Positions 61,647 through 64,000 of a DNA stretch of 64,000 nucleotides are shown one piece after another. The notes beneath the pieces are model-generated. The model was not told where the DNA came from, made no database searches, and saw only the letters and a program-made list of their open reading frames with translations. How positions within the stretch are numbered: position 1 is the first letter of the stretch; every line of letters starts with the position of its first letter. Origin of the DNA: Alphaproteobacteria bacterium (lineage in GTDB: Bacteria > Pseudomonadota > Alphaproteobacteria > Caulobacterales > Maricaulaceae); contig JAAEZM010000001.1 in assembly GCA_018222865.1 (NCBI GenBank), positions 291,747-355,746 of the forward strand, in the 5' to 3' direction. A program made the translations under genes and the position numbers.

Positions 61647-62435
61647 ATGATGCGATCTGCGCCTCCACGCCCCAAAGGGTCGGCGCAGCTGGACCGGCTG
61701 CGCGCCAAAATACGGGCCATCGAGCCCCATGCCCTTGCCGCACCGCAAGGCGCACAGCCCTGCCGCGCGCCGGGCGAATTATTGCACCTGCAACCGGGTC
61801 TGCACGAGATTTGCCCTGCGGAATATCTCGACACGCCGGCTGCACTGGCGGTGCAGACCGGCTTCATGGCAATGCATCTGCGAACCTCCGAACGCCGCCC
61901 GCCCTTGGTCTGGGTCAGACCCGCGGATGGACGCGGCCAGGATTTTGGTCAGCCCTATCCCCTGGCTTTAAAGGCCTGGGGGCTCAAACCGGATGAAGTC
62001 CTCCTGGCGGAGGCAAGCGATATGGCAGATGCGCTCTGGGCCATGGAAGAGGCCTTGCGGACCGGTGCCTGGTTGATCGGGGAAATCGGTCAGGCATCGC
62101 AATATGATCTGACACGATCAAAACGGCTCAACCTGGCAGCCCGCGATTGCGGGGGGCTGGCCTTGCTGTTGCGATCACATCTGACGGCCAGCCCCAGTGC
62201 GGCGCTGAGCCGGTGGCGAATATCCGCCCGGCCCTCACAAGCTGAGGCCTGGCGGGGGGCGACGGGTTTGCCCGGGCTGGGACATCCCAGATACCGGGCG
62301 CAATTGGAGCGGGTTAAGGGCGGCCCGCCAGCAGATTTCGACATTGAGTGGAGAAATGCGGCGTTTCATGTCCTTAAGCCTGCCCCGCTGGCCCAGCGAG
62401 CGGCGCAGCCTGACCCCATCGCGCTCAGCGCCTGA
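61647..62435 (+). CDS. imuA: inducible mutagenesis protein ImuA
   Basis: A 262-residue RecA/SulA-like protein of the ImuA-ImuB-DnaE2 mutasome. Visible: the ICPAEYLDTPAAL segment (about 52-65), VWVRPADGRGQDFGQPYP (about 88-105), DALWAMEEALRTG (about 128-140) and the LRSHLTASPSAALSRWRI region near the end. ImuA helps assemble the complex that performs mutagenic translesion synthesis. Two adjacent ATGs at 61647 and 61650 both fit the GGAAAG site. Overlaps imuB by 80 bases. Confidence 0.93.
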   Translation: MMRSAPPRPKGSAQLDRLRAKIRAIEPHALAAPQGAQPCRAPGELLHLQPGLHEICPAEYLDTPAALAVQTGFMAMHLRTSERRPPLVWVRPADGRGQDFGQPYPLALKAWGLKPDEVLLAEASDMADALWAMEEALRTGAWLIGEIGQASQYDLTRSKRLNLAARDCGGLALLLRSHLTASPSAALSRWRISARPSQAEAWRGATGLPGLGHPRYRAQLERVKGGPPADFDIEWRNAAFHVLKPAPLAQRAAQPDPIALSA

Positions 62436-63909
62436 TACAGCCTTCGCCCTGGTGCACACCACCACCGGCGGCGAACGTCTCTATGCGATCAATGCGGCAG
62501 CAGAAGCCGCCGGTTTGCAGCGGGGCCAGGCCGTAGCCGATGCTAAATCCCTGGAGCCAGGTCTGCGCACAGCCCCTGCCGATCCGGAAACAGATCAGCG
62601 CCTTTTGCGGGCCTTTGCCCGTGCCTGCGGGCGCTGGTCACCCTGGTGTGCGCCTGATCCGGGCCCGCCAGGCCAGGATGGCATCCTGCTGGATATTACG
62701 GGCTGCGCACGGCTCTTTGGCGGTGAGGAACGATTGATAGGCGAAGCCCTGGGCGCTGCCCGGGAACAAGGCCTGACCGCTTATGCCGCAGCGGCACCGA
62801 CGCTCGGCCTGGCCTGGGGTCTGGCCCGCTTTCACGCGCCGCAAGACCCATCCGGCTGGGTGCTCAGCGAAGACATACGCCCCTCTCTTCACAGCCTGCC
62901 GGTCGAGGCGTTGCGGATTGGCGAAACCGCCACGCAGCTCCGCCGCTTTGGCCTCAAGACAATTGGCGATATCGCCGGCATGCCGCGGGCAAACCTGGTG
63001 CGCCGTTTCGGCCGCGATCTGCTGCGCCGGCTCGATCAGGCCCGCGGCGATGAAGAGGAAGTGCTTGATCCGCTCCTGCCCCGCACCCCCTATCGTGCCC
63101 GCATGCGTTTTCCCGAGGCCCTGCTTCTGCTCGACAGTCTGAAACAAGCCGTCCGGGAAACCACCCACAGCCTGTGTGCTCATCTGGAGGCGGACGGGCT
63201 GGGCCTGCGCCGGGCTGAACTCAATCTCTACCGGGTGGACGGGAAGGTGCATCTGATCGGTCTGGGCACCGCGGCACCGGCGCGCGATGGAGACCACATC
63301 ACTCGACTTTTAAACGAGAAACTCGACCGGGCCGAGATCGATATCGGGTTTGGCATTGATGTGGTGGAATTGCGTGCCAGCGCCACCTCCCCCCTGGGCA
63401 CGCAGCAAGACGGGCTTTACGACCATAAAGGGGTGAGCGAGGCCGGACTCGCCGCGCTCACTGACAGGCTGGTAATCCGGCTTGGCGCTGAGCGGGTCCA
63501 GCGTGCCACCCGACGCCCCAGCCATATCCCCGAACGTGCTGCGGGCTGGCGCGATGGCGGGCTCGCCAGCTTGCCCGCAAACACGGCTGAAACGCACCAC
63601 CCGCCAGATCGCCACCCAACAGACCGCCCCCTGCTGATCCTGACCCGTCCGGAACCCGCTGAAGCCGTCGCGGAAATCCCTGACGGCCCGCCGCGCAGCT
63701 TCACCTGGCGACGCATCCGGCACCTCGTCGACAAGGCTGAAGGACCGGAGCGCCTGGCGCCGGAATGGTGGCGCGACCGGCATAGCAGCCATACCCGGGA
63801 CTATTTTCGTGTCGAGACCCGCGAAGGCCGCCGGTTCTGGCTCTATCGGGAAGGGTTGTTCGGACTGGAAACCCGCACCCCTCAATGGTTTGTGCATGGA
63901 GCATCATGA
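62356..63909 (+). CDS. imuB: ImuB, Y-family polymerase-like mutasome protein
   Basis: About 517 residues of the Y-family fold (palm/fingers about 5-240, little-finger-like about 240-380). It acts as the non-catalytic hub that binds the beta clamp and DnaE2. It starts RRFMSLSLPRWPSERR and has GILLDITGCARLFGG (about 112-126), where an active polymerase would keep paired catalytic acids. A C-terminal domain follows. ATG 62356 is chosen with GTGGAG upstream; the frame also opens at a TTG at 62344. It overlaps both neighbours, so all three genes are coupled. Confidence 0.92.
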   Translation: MRRFMSLSLPRWPSERRSLTPSRSAPDTAFALVHTTTGGERLYAINAAAEAAGLQRGQAVADAKSLEPGLRTAPADPETDQRLLRAFARACGRWSPWCAPDPGPPGQDGILLDITGCARLFGGEERLIGEALGAAREQGLTAYAAAAPTLGLAWGLARFHAPQDPSGWVLSEDIRPSLHSLPVEALRIGETATQLRRFGLKTIGDIAGMPRANLVRRFGRDLLRRLDQARGDEEEVLDPLLPRTPYRARMRFPEALLLLDSLKQAVRETTHSLCAHLEADGLGLRRAELNLYRVDGKVHLIGLGTAAPARDGDHITRLLNEKLDRAEIDIGFGIDVVELRASATSPLGTQQDGLYDHKGVSEAGLAALTDRLVIRLGAERVQRATRRPSHIPERAAGWRDGGLASLPANTAETHHPPDRHPTDRPLLILTRPEPAEAVAEIPDGPPRSFTWRRIRHLVDKAEGPERLAPEWWRDRHSSHTRDYFRVETREGRRFWLYREGLFGLETRTPQWFVHGAS

Positions 63910-64000
63910 TGCAGGCTGCCGAACTCATCGCTGCAACGAATTTTTCCTTCCTGACCGGTGCATCCCATCCTGATGAGATGATCGCCCAGTCCGCCGCGCT
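63906..64000 (+). CDS. dnaE2: error-prone DNA polymerase DnaE2 (ImuC), 5' end only
   Basis: First about 31 codons before the window ends. The translation AAELIAATNFSFLTGASHPDEM matches the PHP-domain start of DnaE2, the catalytic translesion polymerase of this locus. The ATG overlaps the imuB stop by four bases (ATGA); a second ATG follows immediately. Truncated only by the window edge. Confidence 0.9.
   Translation, partial: MMQAAELIAATNFSFLTGASHPDEMIAQSAA

Overview
The window reads as ordinary chromosome of a GC-rich alphaproteobacterium. It carries RcdA (CtrA degradation), a DUF1013/TrcR-type regulator, DUF1192 and DUF465/YdcH proteins, a split ImuA-ImuB-DnaE2 mutasome and an alphaproteobacterial-type LexA box (GAAC-N7-GAAC). 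Together these point to the Caulobacterales/Maricaulales/Hyphomonadaceae side of the class. The exact genus is an inference. No rRNA, tRNA, CRISPR array, prophage or intact insertion sequence was recognised.

Layout. 0.1-9.6 kb: metallophosphoesterase, purE-purK, a diguanylate cyclase, ubiX between two YdcH-like genes, a TPR protein, an SDR, then a cell-cycle-flavoured stretch (trcR, quinone oxidoreductase, DUF1192, rcdA) and rpmE. 9.7-14.5 kb: Lrp regulator divergent from an OsmC protein, a ccdAB toxin-antitoxin pair with a long palindromic operator, a MotA/ExbB-like plus OmpA/MotB-like pair, and azoR. 14.5-25.6 kb: suhB, efp, a Sel1 protein, thiE, two secreted proteins, the glycolytic run gap-pgk-fba, sqdB (sulfolipid) and argE. 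25.7-32.7 kb: a Tad-like von Willebrand protein, an FKBP lipoprotein overlapping an M16 peptidase, and a double-ATPase peptide ABC protein. 32.8-39.2 kb: a six-PAS soluble histidine kinase convergent with a three-gene MacAB-type exporter whose adaptor carries an unusual Spy/CpxP-like insertion.

39.3-54 kb is more accessory: two AraC regulators, small secreted and membrane proteins, a propeller protein behind a highly structured leader, a DUF418 membrane protein with a 16-bp palindrome at its promoter, a candidate small RNA, an amidohydrolase lipoprotein, an nfeD-slipin pair and two dehydrogenases. It ends in a scar of about 0.7 kb holding a truncated NYN-domain gene and a 13-bp minisatellite. 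54-59.6 kb: typA, a dCache membrane protein with no output domain, and a MarR gene divergent from hppD plus a VOC gene (tyrosine catabolism), with clear inverted repeats in the shared promoter.

The right edge is a divergent DNA-damage locus. One LexA box serves imuA-imuB-dnaE2 (dnaE2 runs off the window) to the right. To the left are an HMCES/YedK-type abasic-site protein and a tightly coupled gene of unknown function. That unknown gene, the candidate small RNA and the modified MacA adaptor are the least-explained items in the window.
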